DNA of 29,328 bases, from IMG/VR virus record IMGVR_UViG_3300007511_000096, positions 1 to 29,328 of that record; one strand, written 5' to 3'. The position numbers and the translations under genes are program-made. The notes beneath the pieces are model-generated. The model saw nothing but the letters and a program-made list of their open reading frames with translations, did no database searches and was not told the origin of the DNA. Shown piece after piece: positions 1 to 7,567 of the stretch (position 1 is the stretch's first letter; the number at the start of each line of letters is the position of its first letter). This stretch comes from a virus.

Positions 1-782
1 GCACGCACTGCTAGTTTTGCTTTGGTAGCGGCACGCTTCATTGAACGTTTTCGTTTCATGATAAACGCTGGTTTTTTCGCTTGGATTTTCATCCGAAGCC
101 CCATTTTTCTTCGTTGTGCAGGATTAAGAACTTCTTGCATTTCTTCTTCCCCATCCCATTCTTCTTTTAATTTCATTTTCATTCCTTTTGCTACTGCATA
201 AAACAGGTTGTGACAATCTTTTTCGGATACTCCAGCAGGAACACCCATTTTAAATGAATCATAATCTCCTGCAACGACTGCGGCCCGCATCTTGGATGCA
301 GACATTCCTTCTGCACCATCTGCATCTGGGTCACGTTCTCCAGCAGAAATTACTTCTATTTGTTTGAAATCATAAAATCCATGTTTGTTCTTTTCCCCAT
401 TATATTGATTCAATATTTTTTTAAATTCTTTAACACGATCACTTCCTACAATCATTACCAATTTAGAATAATGCCCCGTATCATATAATTGAGATGCAAC
501 TTCTAATGCAGTTCGTGCATTTGATTTCGCAATATTAGAACGATGTTTTGGAAACATTAATTTCATAAACATCATTTTCTGATCATAACTAAGAGGATTT
601 TTCTTTGCATCCTGTGAATGACTCATGAATACAAAATAATCTCCTTTTTCTTTGGTAGCGGTATTCGCAACTACTTTAACAAGTTTTTCATGGCCGATTG
701 TTGGGGGATTGAATCGACCAAATGTGAATACCGCTGTACTTCCATGAGTTTCTTTGATAAATTGTTCGTAATTTTTACTCAT
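1..782 (-). CDS. Nucleotidyltransferase (HxGH/cytidylyltransferase fold), partial
   Basis: The gene runs off the left edge, so its C-terminus is missing; about 260 residues are visible. A T-I-G-H motif at residues 28-31 follows GRFNPP, a GSDR motif lies near 113-116 and an SASKMR motif at 161-166. Together these are the hallmarks of the NMN adenylyltransferase/cytidylyltransferase superfamily, which transfers a nucleotide from NTP to a phosphorylated substrate. The substrate cannot be read from the sequence. After residue 220 the protein becomes very basic (many Lys/Arg), an extension unlike plain NMNAT enzymes that may bind nucleic acid. The start ATG overlaps the TGA of the upstream ligase-like gene (TCAT at 779-782), so the two are translationally coupled. 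Family membership is secure; function is open. Confidence 0.85.
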   Translation of the reverse strand, partial: MSKNYEQFIKETHGSTAVFTFGRFNPPTIGHEKLVKVVANTATKEKGDYFVFMSHSQDAKKNPLSYDQKMMFMKLMFPKHRSNIAKSNARTALEVASQLYDTGHYSKLVMIVGSDRVKEFKKILNQYNGEKNKHGFYDFKQIEVISAGERDPDADGAEGMSASKMRAAVVAGDYDSFKMGVPAGVSEKDCHNLFYAVAKGMKMKLKEEWDGEEEMQEVLNPAQRRKMGLRMKIQAKKPAFIMKRKRSMKRAATKAKLAVR

Positions 783-2002
783 TTTGTCCAGTTCTTTGCG
801 GCCGTGAAGTTTGCTTGAGAAAATTCAAGACGGTCAACCAACTTAACTGCATCTCCCATCTGGTCTATTGCTACAAAACCTTCAGCTGGTGTCACACGAT
901 ATCCATTGTCTGTCCGTATGAAAGTATCCATAACCCCTTTTGCTTTTTCTAATTTACGAATTATCATGTTCTTCGCATCAGTCAAGAGGTTTTGCATATC
1001 AAAAATTATTTTGAGATTTCCTTTGTTAGAAGAAAGGAAACCAATTAGGTCATCTTTGACCTTCTGTTTTGCATCTTTTGCTTTCGGGGTCTTTACACCA
1101 TCTATGTTTTTCTGCATTTTAACATCAACATATTTAATCAAATCTTGAGAATGTTTAGAAGTATTGGAAATTTTCTGACCTTCTCTGACCTTTGTGTTAT
1201 TAAATGTTTTTATCAGAAGTACCACATCTTGTCTAGACATTAATTGTTTTGTAAATTGAGAATTAAATTTGTGAAATATTTTTCCTGCTTGAGACAAAAC
1301 AGAGGTAATTGAAGTGGTTTCAGCTTTATTGAAATTGATTGTTCCAGATGTATCTTTATAGTCTGCATCTGTAAACCAGACATCATTTGTCTTTGTTAGA
1401 CCCTTCACACTAGTACCGAAAGACGCCCGCATGGATTGTAACGTGTCTCCTGAGTAAGTGGTATGCCAGACAATACCCATTTTCGATTTTTCGATCTTAC
1501 TGGAGCTTTCCTTTGGTACAGCATACGTGATTGTATTGGGAGTAAAGGTTGTATACGGAATTCCATCTATTGTCTCAGTTGAAAGGTCATCTTGTGTAAA
1601 TAACATATCTCCTTGTAAGACATCCGTTATTCCTAACTTTGGGAGATACTTGAGTGCAACTTTTAACTTTGCATTGAGTCCTGCCGAAGAATGATTTGCA
1701 TCTATGTCTGCATCTGTATAATTGACTTTGGGAGTTTTGTTAAACACTCCTTTTGTTCCCACAAAGAACTTATCATTCTCTGGATTAATCCCTGCAAATA
1801 CCGCAGGAGCGCCATCCCACTTGACAGATACATTAACACTCTTCTTTGCGCTCCCTGCAAGCATATCTCTGAGAGAGCGTAAGAAATTGATTGCGGCTCT
1901 TGTTCCATTGATACCATTATTCAATACCTCATCCTCTAAATGTTCTAAATGAAGGTTCTTTCCTTCCTTAACTTCTATGAGATATTGTTTGAATCGTAAC
2001 AT
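779..2002 (-). CDS. KxDG-motif protein resembling nucleic-acid ligases (conserved in T4-like marine phages)
   Basis: A 407-residue protein. I recall very similar proteins from T4-like cyanophages, annotated as a domain of unknown function. It carries K-W-D-G at 61-64, matching the KxDG nucleotidylation motif (motif I) of the ATP-dependent ligase/capping superfamily. EGFVA at 374-378 matches motif IV and a lysine at 387 (VKLV) sits where motif V would be. GDML at 131-134 could stand for motif IIIa. The spacing between motifs I and IV is longer than in compact RNA ligases, so this may be a divergent or inactive member. It is coupled by a 4-base overlap to the nucleotidyltransferase downstream. 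A late promoter and a structured leader lie just upstream. The gene call is firm; the enzymatic role is inferred. Confidence 0.8.
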   Translation of the reverse strand: MLRFKQYLIEVKEGKNLHLEHLEDEVLNNGINGTRAAINFLRSLRDMLAGSAKKSVNVSVKWDGAPAVFAGINPENDKFFVGTKGVFNKTPKVNYTDADIDANHSSAGLNAKLKVALKYLPKLGITDVLQGDMLFTQDDLSTETIDGIPYTTFTPNTITYAVPKESSSKIEKSKMGIVWHTTYSGDTLQSMRASFGTSVKGLTKTNDVWFTDADYKDTSGTINFNKAETTSITSVLSQAGKIFHKFNSQFTKQLMSRQDVVLLIKTFNNTKVREGQKISNTSKHSQDLIKYVDVKMQKNIDGVKTPKAKDAKQKVKDDLIGFLSSNKGNLKIIFDMQNLLTDAKNMIIRKLEKAKGVMDTFIRTDNGYRVTPAEGFVAIDQMGDAVKLVDRLEFSQANFTAAKNWTK

Positions 2003-2052
2003 TATTACAAACTTTTAATTTTTTATAGGAAGGTAATTACAATCTATAGAGG

Positions 2053-2121
2053 GGAGAGGTCATGCCTGAAAGGTACAAAGAATCTTCTCTCAGTGTAAGT
2101 TCCCTGACTTGCACCCTCACC
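2053..2121 (-). ncRNA. Candidate three-way-junction RNA in the late leader of the ligase-like gene
   Basis: Three helices can be drawn on the minus strand. P1 pairs GGTGAGG (2121-2115) with CCTCTCC (2059-2053), 6 of 7 pairs. P2 pairs GTGCAAGT (2114-2107) with ACTTACAC (2100-2093), 7 of 8, with loop CAGGGA. P3 pairs CTGAGAG (2093-2087) with CTTTCAG (2072-2066), including one G-U. P2 and P3 abut and share base 2093. The P1 5' strand begins where a transcript from the late promoter at 2125-2132 should start, so the RNA would open with this fold. I could not match it to a known riboswitch. It may be an mRNA-stabilising 5' structure. Confidence 0.45.
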
Positions 2122-2124
2122 AAT

Positions 2125-2132
2125 TATTTATA
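2125..2132 (-). promoter_or_regulatory. T4-type late promoter, TATAAATA
   Basis: The minus strand reads TATAAATA, the exact T4 late-promoter -10 consensus. It lies 3 bases past the stop of the 102-residue gene and about 120 bases upstream of the ligase-like gene, which it most likely drives. Confidence 0.7.
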
Positions 2133-2135
2133 AAA

Positions 2136-2444
2136 CTAGGATACTTCGGGTGGTTCTTCGCCCATTGCTGCGGCCGCATATTCTTGAACATTAGACTTAA
2201 CAAATTCTGGAGGCGGGTCATCTGTCCGAAATGTCGCTAAATTTCCAAAATGATCTTCAACAATGAAATGGACTTCATTGTTTTTTGTGTGCATTGGTAT
2301 GGTCATACCAATACAATGTAAATGAACACCCATTTCTGGGTGTTTATAATACTCCCCTACTTTAATTTTAAGACTAAACTTTTCTTTACGAAACTGATCT
2401 AGATTAACAACTTTCTTATCTTCTTCTCCACTCATTCTGTTCAT
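2136..2444 (-). CDS. Hypothetical protein (102 aa)
   Basis: Unrecognised soluble protein with no membrane segment or clear motif. The middle (about residues 27-75) looks like a small beta-rich domain with alternating hydrophobic residues and two histidines (HLHC). The C-terminus is acidic and Pro/Glu-rich. The start is uncertain: Met1 overlaps the end of the bS21 gene by 29 bases, and Met4 (start 2435) is an alternative; neither has a convincing Shine-Dalgarno. Overlap with rpsU suggests co-expression with it. Confidence 0.6.
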   Translation of the reverse strand: MNRMSGEEDKKVVNLDQFRKEKFSLKIKVGEYYKHPEMGVHLHCIGMTIPMHTKNNEVHFIVEDHFGNLATFRTDDPPPEFVKSNVQEYAAAAMGEEPPEVS

Positions 2445-2649
2445 TTTCTATCTGTCGAATGAGTTTCATTTCATCTTTCACACGTTGTCGTTGTGCTTCT
2501 TCACGTTTCAACTTTCGTTTCAAACATGGTTTCACGAAATGAGATTTATCCCTAACCGCTTTCATGATACCTTCGTTCATAACTGCAGCCTTGAAACGAC
2601 TCAATGCCCGATTGATATTTTCTTTTGGTTTTACTTTAATTGTAATCAT
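2416..2649 (-). CDS. rpsU: Ribosomal protein bS21
   Basis: A 77-residue basic protein with the bS21 layout: a beta-strand-like start ITIKVKPKE, then NINRALSRFK and an alternating hydrophobic/basic helix, a KP turn near 40-41, and a long Lys/Arg-rich C-terminal helix ending in WRRR. bS21 sits at the 30S platform near the anti-Shine-Dalgarno and is the ribosomal protein most often found in phage genomes, where it may replace the host copy and bias initiation. I chose ATG 2649 because AAGGTGA sits just upstream; a GTG 9 bases earlier lies inside that ribosome-binding site. Its promoter is at 2709-2737. The first gene on its transcript, it overlaps the next unknown gene. Confidence 0.88.
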   Translation of the reverse strand: MITIKVKPKENINRALSRFKAAVMNEGIMKAVRDKSHFVKPCLKRKLKREEAQRQRVKDEMKLIRQIENEQNEWRRR

Positions 2650-2708
2650 GATAATCACCTTTCTTATTATAATTATGTGATAAAATATTCTTTCATTCTT
2701 ATATTCAT

Positions 2709-2737
2709 ATTATACCAATTTATGCATATTTTGTCAA
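2709..2737 (-). promoter_or_regulatory. Sigma-70-type promoter for rpsU
   Basis: Minus strand: TTGACA (2737-2732), 17-base spacer, TATAAT (2714-2709), both hexamers perfect. It sits just inside the space after the Na/Pi gene stop. Unlike the other early-type promoters here it lacks an A-tract before the -35. Confidence 0.85.
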
Positions 2738-2738
2738 G

Positions 2739-3221
2739 TCAAAATCTAGACACAAACCTTGCAATATGTTGAGCAAAAGGAAGAAGTGCAGTTGCCATGA
2801 AAAGATTCACGCCTGTATGAATCATTGCGATATGTTTTGTGATTCCTGTCGGCATTCCATCTGAAACAAGAATTCCTGCAAGCCATATCGTTCCTGTGGT
2901 TCCAATGTTTGCACCAAGGACTGCACCAATCGCAGCTGGTAAAGGCAATGCACCACCTGCAACCAGACCAATGATTGCAGTAGTAGAAAGTGATGAAGAT
3001 TGCCACAAGAGGGTCATAATGATTCCTCCGAAAAACATATAGATTGGATTTCCGAGAAACCATTGAAGATGGTCAATATTTCCCATCGCCTTCATGCCAC
3101 CCGAAAATAGCTTCAAACCAAAATAAAATATGATGAGGCCCAAAATTGTTTGAAATAACGGATTTGACATTTCCATCTTTTGAACCTTCTTAATAAGTTT
3201 TGCTTTCTTTGATACCTTCAT
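2739..3221 (-). CDS. Half-size Na+/phosphate cotransporter (NptA/PF02690-like)
   Basis: A 160-residue inner-membrane protein with about four hydrophobic segments (roughly 22-45, 57-72, 78-112, 130-155). It carries the family signature: QSSSLSTT at 74-81 and GANIGTTGT at 103-111. Full-length cotransporters have two inverted copies of this repeat in about 300-600 residues; only one is present here, so it would have to assemble as an oligomer or work with a host subunit. The N-terminus (1-17) is basic. A late-type AATAAATA site lies about 60 bases upstream. Together with the nearby amt gene it suggests help with nutrient uptake during infection. Family assignment is confident; transport activity of a single repeat is not. 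Confidence 0.85.
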   Translation of the reverse strand: MKVSKKAKLIKKVQKMEMSNPLFQTILGLIIFYFGLKLFSGGMKAMGNIDHLQWFLGNPIYMFFGGIIMTLLWQSSSLSTTAIIGLVAGGALPLPAAIGAVLGANIGTTGTIWLAGILVSDGMPTGITKHIAMIHTGVNLFMATALLPFAQHIARFVSRF

Positions 3222-3280
3222 GCAAGTATATATTTTTTTCTAAAATTACATTGTTAGACAAATGTTAAAATAAGGAATGA

Positions 3281-3718
3281 TTATTTATTATATTCTGGTT
3301 TGGTAGGATCATCAACCCAATGTTTGGGCATTTGAAATAGAACATTAACCCAATCTGATGGTCTGTTTCGACTGAATACTACCCATCCGACAACCTTCTT
3401 ATCCTTAAAATGTTCTTCCTTGAATTCTTCCATCGATCCACCAGTTGTCAATACATCATCAACAATCAAATAAGGATCTTCTGGATTTTGAGTTGAGTAT
3501 TCATTCAAATATGAACTCAATGTCAATCCGCCTCTAGGTATTCCTATTGCAGCTTGAAATGGTCTTGTTTCATATTCCATAATCATTCTTGCAATGCATT
3601 TCCATTCTGTTTCATCTAATGCATCCATCTCTATCTTCCAATGAAGTTGTCCACCAGAATGTCCTGTAAAATCTTCTTCTATGAAAAGATGAGTATGTCT
3701 CCCGACTCGTTCTAACAT
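3281..3718 (-). CDS. Phosphoribosyltransferase (type I PRT fold)
   Basis: A 145-residue protein with the PRPP-binding signature LIVDDVLTTGGS at 84-95 and an upstream IGIPRGG loop at 58-64 that would bind pyrophosphate. This is the type I fold of the orotate and purine salvage enzymes, which use PRPP to convert a base to its nucleotide. The protein is shorter than OPRT (about 210) and the hood that selects the base is not diagnostic, so the substrate is unknown. I chose ATG 3718 because GGAG lies 7 bases upstream; an ATG at 3730 is possible. Its TAA stop overlaps a late-promoter-like site for the next gene. A second PRT gene lies beyond amt. Confidence 0.85.
   Translation of the reverse strand: MLERVGRHTHLFIEEDFTGHSGGQLHWKIEMDALDETEWKCIARMIMEYETRPFQAAIGIPRGGLTLSSYLNEYSTQNPEDPYLIVDDVLTTGGSMEEFKEEHFKDKKVVGWVVFSRNRPSDWVNVLFQMPKHWVDDPTKPEYNK
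3282..3289 (-). promoter_or_regulatory. Late-type promoter, AATAAATA
   Basis: NATAAATA on the minus strand, overlapping the stop codon of the phosphoribosyltransferase gene and about 60 bases before the Na/Pi cotransporter start. One mismatch from T4 consensus, at the variable first base. Confidence 0.45.
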
Positions 3719-3897
3719 ATTTTTCTCCATTGTAAAAAAGAGCGCTAGTGTATCTCTCTGTGACCCCCACAAACATCAAATTTTGTAAGTTTAAAATAAT
3801 GGCCAATCCTTTGCAGAAATTTACTAAGCAGTTGACGAATACTGCCGGTCTAGGTGTAGAAAAGTTGTCATCTTTTCGCACTAGCACGCAACACTCT

Positions 3898-4133
3898 TTA
3901 TTTCTCTTCGACTAATCTCAGACAACCATCTTCATCTCTTTCCATTTTCATTGCACGATATAATTTGCCTGGATAAAAAGAATCGAGATGACAATCCTTA
4001 TGAGTCAAACATTTTATATGTGGCCAACTGACCATCTTATGTGTTTGAACTTTTTTTTTAGTTCTTCATCTACAAGTTTACGATAGGCTGCCCAACCTTC
4101 AGAAATTGGGTTAGGTTGTTTTATCTTACTCAT
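3898..4133 (-). CDS. Hypothetical protein split by a -1 frameshift at an A9 run
   Basis: The reading frame starting at ATG 4133 gives 39 residues and stops at 4014-4016. At the A9 run (4051-4059 on the plus strand) a -1 shift joins it to a second open frame that continues to TAA at 3898-3900, for 78 residues. The run reads A-AAA-AAG in the zero frame, a canonical -1 slippery heptamer like that of E. coli dnaX. A small hairpin (TGGTC/GGCCA, loop AGTT) lies about 15 bases downstream. The joined product has WPHIKCLTH and FYPGKLYRAMKME segments and looks like one globular protein of unknown function. A homopolymer sequencing or assembly error is equally possible. Confidence 0.6.
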
Positions 4134-4141
4134 TTAGGTTA

Positions 4142-5314
4142 TCATACTCCTTCCGAGCTAAGTTGATGATCAAACGAATATGCTGTTTGACCAAATTCTG
4201 AAATGTCAATTCCTTGAGTTTCATCTTCCAACGAAACCCTTATTCCCATAATAAGTTTAATGACATACCAAGTGACAAAACTTGAAAGAAATACAAATGA
4301 ACCAATCATTCCTACTCCCCCTAGTTGAGCCATAAAGGAAACTTCCGAATTGAAAATTCCTACCGCTAAAGTTCCCCAAATTCCCGCTACAAGATGTACA
4401 GATAATGCACCAACTGGATCATCAATCCTTGCTCTATCAAACATAGGTATTGCAATAACCGCAAGTCCTGCTCCAACTGCACCAATAACTATTGCCAATC
4501 CCATTGTTGGATAATCGGGCCCAGCAGTTATAGAAACCAATCCTGCAAGAGCACCATTGAGAACCATCGTGAGATCTATTTTTTTGTAAAGAATTTGAGT
4601 TAGAATTGCAGCAGTAATTACTCCCGCTGCAGCTGCAATGTTTGTATTGACAAACACGGCACTTATTGCATCAACATCTTCCCTAGTTGCCATTGCAAGT
4701 TGAGAACCACCATTAAAACCAAACCAACCTAACCAGAGAACGAATGTTCCCAAAGTTGCAAGAGGAAGATTTGATGGTGGTATTAGATTTGCTTTTCCGT
4801 CTTCCCTGTACTTACCATGTCTTGCACCAAGAAGTAAAACCCCTGCAAGTGCAGCCCATCCACCAACTGAATGTACTATGGTTGAACCAGCAAAATCCGA
4901 AAACCCCATTTCTGACAAGAAACCTCCACCCCAAGTCCATGCACCTTGTAGTGGATATATGAATGCAGAAAGTACTGCAACAAATGCCATGAAAGGCCAG
5001 AACTTCATCCTTTCTGCAATTGTTCCTGAAATGATAGACGCTGCGGTTGCAACAAAGACTACTTGGAAAAAGAAATCTGATAAACCAGAATGGTCACCAT
5101 TAGATATGGCACCATACATCACTTGATATCCAATTGCGAAAAATGCGAGACAACTCAAAGAGTATAAACAAATATTTTTTGTAAGAATTGCTGTCGTATT
5201 CTTAGTTCGTACCAAACCCGATTCTAACATTGCAAATCCTGCCGCCATATAAAATACAAAGGCTCCAGAAAATAATAATAGAAACGTGTTCAGAATATAC
5301 TGAACATCAGACAT
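4142..5314 (-). CDS. amt: Ammonium transporter (Amt family)
   Basis: A 390-residue polytopic inner-membrane protein with about eleven hydrophobic segments, the family's normal length. Signature segments include GFAMLESGLVR near 26-36, the twin pore histidines His148 (TIVHSVGG) and His307 (LSVHLVAG), and a conserved cytosolic tail with QGIDISEFGQTAY, the region that contacts GlnK/PII in characterised homologues. Amt/AmtB trimers import ammonium. The gene looks intact, with all key residues, so it should be functional. It sits between two phosphoribosyltransferase genes and near a Na/Pi cotransporter, so it is best read as a nutrient-uptake auxiliary gene. A ribosome-binding AAGGA lies about 10 bases before the ATG. 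No PII gene is visible here. Confidence 0.95.
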   Translation of the reverse strand: MSDVQYILNTFLLLFSGAFVFYMAAGFAMLESGLVRTKNTTAILTKNICLYSLSCLAFFAIGYQVMYGAISNGDHSGLSDFFFQVVFVATAASIISGTIAERMKFWPFMAFVAVLSAFIYPLQGAWTWGGGFLSEMGFSDFAGSTIVHSVGGWAALAGVLLLGARHGKYREDGKANLIPPSNLPLATLGTFVLWLGWFGFNGGSQLAMATREDVDAISAVFVNTNIAAAAGVITAAILTQILYKKIDLTMVLNGALAGLVSITAGPDYPTMGLAIVIGAVGAGLAVIAIPMFDRARIDDPVGALSVHLVAGIWGTLAVGIFNSEVSFMAQLGGVGMIGSFVFLSSFVTWYVIKLIMGIRVSLEDETQGIDISEFGQTAYSFDHQLSSEGV

Positions 5315-5385
5315 GATTCGTATCCTTCCGATAACTTATTGTGTCAAAGAAGAACTTCCATTCTTCATTTAATATATAGGTATTT

Positions 5386-5868
5386 TCAAACAGGAGCATT
5401 CCACCAAAGCTCATGTGGAAAATGTATCCACACATCTTCTGAATCTTTAGCCAACTCTTGTGCATAATAATGGGGTTCAAATTTTTCTGGTGCTTCGTTG
5501 TTCCACCAAAGAGAACAATATCTCACTTCAGTTGGGAGTTCCATCGGTTGATTCATTCTAGGCCCTTTTATGAAACTTGCTATTTTGGAAAATGTTTCAC
5601 CCGAATCACAAATATCATCTACGATTAGAACTCGTTCATCTGTCTTTTTAGGCAAATAATCATCCCATGCCGGAAAATCTCTCATTGATGCTCTAACAGG
5701 TTTAAATGGAAGTTTAAACCAATGACTCATCATAACTCCAGGCACAAGTCCACCTCTTGAAATTCCAACAATGACTTGTGGCTCAAATTTATCTAAAACG
5801 ATTTCCCGACACAATACATTCACATCACGCCGCATCTCTTCCCATGAATACCAATACTTATTGCTCAT
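5386..5868 (-). CDS. Phosphoribosyltransferase, xanthine/guanine type (Gpt-like)
   Basis: 160 residues, close to E. coli Gpt (152). VIVGISRGGLVPG at 32-44 is the pyrophosphate loop and VLIVDDICDSGET at 80-92 is the PRPP motif; both are complete. Enzymes of this type convert guanine, xanthine or hypoxanthine plus PRPP to nucleotides. The gene is last in the tight operon that begins with guaC, which makes purine salvage the natural reading: guaC plus a purine PRT would feed the nucleotide pool. AGGAGAGA precedes the ATG. Exact base specificity is an inference. Confidence 0.85.
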   Translation of the reverse strand: MSNKYWYSWEEMRRDVNVLCREIVLDKFEPQVIVGISRGGLVPGVMMSHWFKLPFKPVRASMRDFPAWDDYLPKKTDERVLIVDDICDSGETFSKIASFIKGPRMNQPMELPTEVRYCSLWWNNEAPEKFEPHYYAQELAKDSEDVWIHFPHELWWNAPV

Positions 5869-5884
5869 AATTTATATATCTCTC

Positions 5885-6943
5885 CTATCTTTTATACATT
5901 TTTTCAACTGGTACTTCAAAAACCTTTAATGGAATATCTAATTTCATAAATCTTCTATTACGAATAATTGAAAGTGTTACTATATCTCCCACATTATATT
6001 CTTCTAATATATTTGACATTTCTACATGAGTATTGAAAAGTTTATCATCTATCGCAAATAATGTATCAAATTCTTTGATATTTTCTGGCATATTATCTGA
6101 TTTTTGAATCAACATTCCAAACGTACTTGGTATCTGGCCGGGTTTTGCAGATGGATTTTCTTTATATAATTTTATTCTTTCTATGTCACTTGTACCCAAA
6201 CCAACGATCATAATTCCAATTGCTGGTCTGTCAACCTTTCCTTTTTCCAACATGGTTTTAAAAGATTTCTGTACAGTATCCCTTCGGATTGCAAGTCCTA
6301 TTCCAGCACTCTCCTTTACTTTGGAAATAATCAACGTATTAATTCCAACAATCTCTCCTTTCATATTCAAAAGAGGCCCACCAGAATTTCCAACATTGAT
6401 TGCTGCATCAGTTTGAATTGAATGTATATATGGATGCCTTGCATATCTATCTTCATGAGAAATCACACCCCTTGAAACAGACCACACCATTCCCATAGGA
6501 TGACCAAGTGCAAATACATCTTGTCCAGATTTAATTTCTTCGTTTGAAAATTTTAATTCTGGAACTGGTTCGTCCTTATCAACTGCTTTGAGAAGAGCCA
6601 AATCTCCAAGTGGATCTGTTCCTATAACTTCTACATCATAATCATTCCAATCCTCTTTGTTCCAATAGTAAATTTTAATATATTTTTGTTCATGTATACA
6701 ATGATAATTTGTTATTATATATTGCAAATCAACAACTGCGCCAGAACACATTGAATTCTGAGTTGAATTGATAGTAGGATCTTCGTTTTGTCTTGCAGAT
6801 ACCAATACAATAGATTCCTTTACACGATCTATGACCGATGGAAAATCATTATTTTCTGTATTGTTTGATATGTTAGCACTATTTGTCGCACAACTAAAAA
6901 TGAATATAATAAAACATATCAAGCATAAAATTTGCTTGATCAT
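5885..6943 (-). CDS. HtrA/Deg-type trypsin-like serine protease, probable lipoprotein
   Basis: 352 residues. The N-terminus is a lipoprotein signal (hydrophobic 4-17, lipobox IFSC with Cys18), so the mature enzyme should be anchored in the envelope facing the periplasm. The catalytic triad is visible: His81 (NYHC), Asp114 (GDLALL) and Ser187 (GNSGGP). The C-terminal region from about 230 to 340 looks like one PDZ domain (FGMLIQKS... DTLFAIDDK... VGDIVTLSIIRN). This layout matches DegS-like proteases that cleave misfolded or signalling proteins in the envelope. The gene sits 15 bases after a secreted-protein gene and belongs to the ExbB/ExbD/SbmA operon, so its target may be a component of that system or a host envelope protein. 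Confidence 0.9.
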   Translation of the reverse strand: MIKQILCLICFIIFIFSCATNSANISNNTENNDFPSVIDRVKESIVLVSARQNEDPTINSTQNSMCSGAVVDLQYIITNYHCIHEQKYIKIYYWNKEDWNDYDVEVIGTDPLGDLALLKAVDKDEPVPELKFSNEEIKSGQDVFALGHPMGMVWSVSRGVISHEDRYARHPYIHSIQTDAAINVGNSGGPLLNMKGEIVGINTLIISKVKESAGIGLAIRRDTVQKSFKTMLEKGKVDRPAIGIMIVGLGTSDIERIKLYKENPSAKPGQIPSTFGMLIQKSDNMPENIKEFDTLFAIDDKLFNTHVEMSNILEEYNVGDIVTLSIIRNRRFMKLDIPLKVFEVPVEKMYKR

Positions 6944-6958
6944 TTTAATTCCTTATTC

Positions 6959-7552
6959 TTATCCTTGAAAAATTGTTTCTGAATCGCCTATAGATTCTTC
7001 TTTGTTTTGGTCTGGTGATGACTCTTTAGAATCTTCTTTAGGTTCTTCTTTTGGTATTGTTGTATTATCAATAATTGTTTCATTATCTGATTTTGTTGTA
7101 AAAAAACTTGGTAAAGTTTTATATTCTTTAATGCATTCTGAGGCCTTTGTCAGAAAAAGATTTCCTATAAACTCTTGATCAAAAATATTTTTTCTATATT
7201 TTTTTACTGGTTGTTCATTTCTAACTTTATCCACCACACAAAAACAATGTTCTACCATTTGTCTTTGTGCCATGGGCCCGGGCATTTGACCTAGAAGTAC
7301 TGGATTACTTATTAGTATCCATTTTATTGTTCCTTGATAACAAGCGCCTATTGTATCATAGATAAGTTGAGAAGACCATTTGTTGTCTTCTATTATCTTA
7401 GGATATGCAAATCGGAAATCCGGCTCAGATATTGTCTTATTATCTTCCCCTCTTACTTGACTAACCATAACCATAGCACCAAAGAAAAATAAAATTAAAA
7501 ATACTATTTTAATAAAATCAACTCCCTTGAAATAATCTTCTCTATTTTGCAT
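6959..7552 (-). CDS. Hypothetical secreted or membrane-anchored protein (197 aa)
   Basis: One hydrophobic segment at about 13-33 after a short charged start looks like a signal peptide or anchor; the rest should be periplasmic. The central domain (about 60-135) holds four cysteines (GACYQG, HCFCVV, ASECIK) that could form disulfides. The last 45 residues are a Glu/Asp/Lys/Ser-rich low-complexity tail (EEPKEDSKESS), probably disordered. I do not recognise the family. It lies between the sbmA-like and HtrA-like genes with 15-base gaps on each side, so it is likely a dedicated partner of that system. Confidence 0.75.
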   Translation of the reverse strand: MQNREDYFKGVDFIKIVFLILFFFGAMVMVSQVRGEDNKTISEPDFRFAYPKIIEDNKWSSQLIYDTIGACYQGTIKWILISNPVLLGQMPGPMAQRQMVEHCFCVVDKVRNEQPVKKYRKNIFDQEFIGNLFLTKASECIKEYKTLPSFFTTKSDNETIIDNTTIPKEEPKEDSKESSPDQNKEESIGDSETIFQG

Positions 7553-7567
7553 AATGCCCCCACTTTC

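Noticed and set aside
2053-2121. TPP-type riboswitch, suggested by GGGTGC and CTGAGAG
   Set aside because: The remaining conserved THI-box segments (such as the TAATGCCAGC part) are absent.
3612-3887. 91-codon minus-strand frame with GTG start
   Set aside because: Its second half lies over the phosphoribosyltransferase gene in another frame, and no ribosome-binding site or family is visible.
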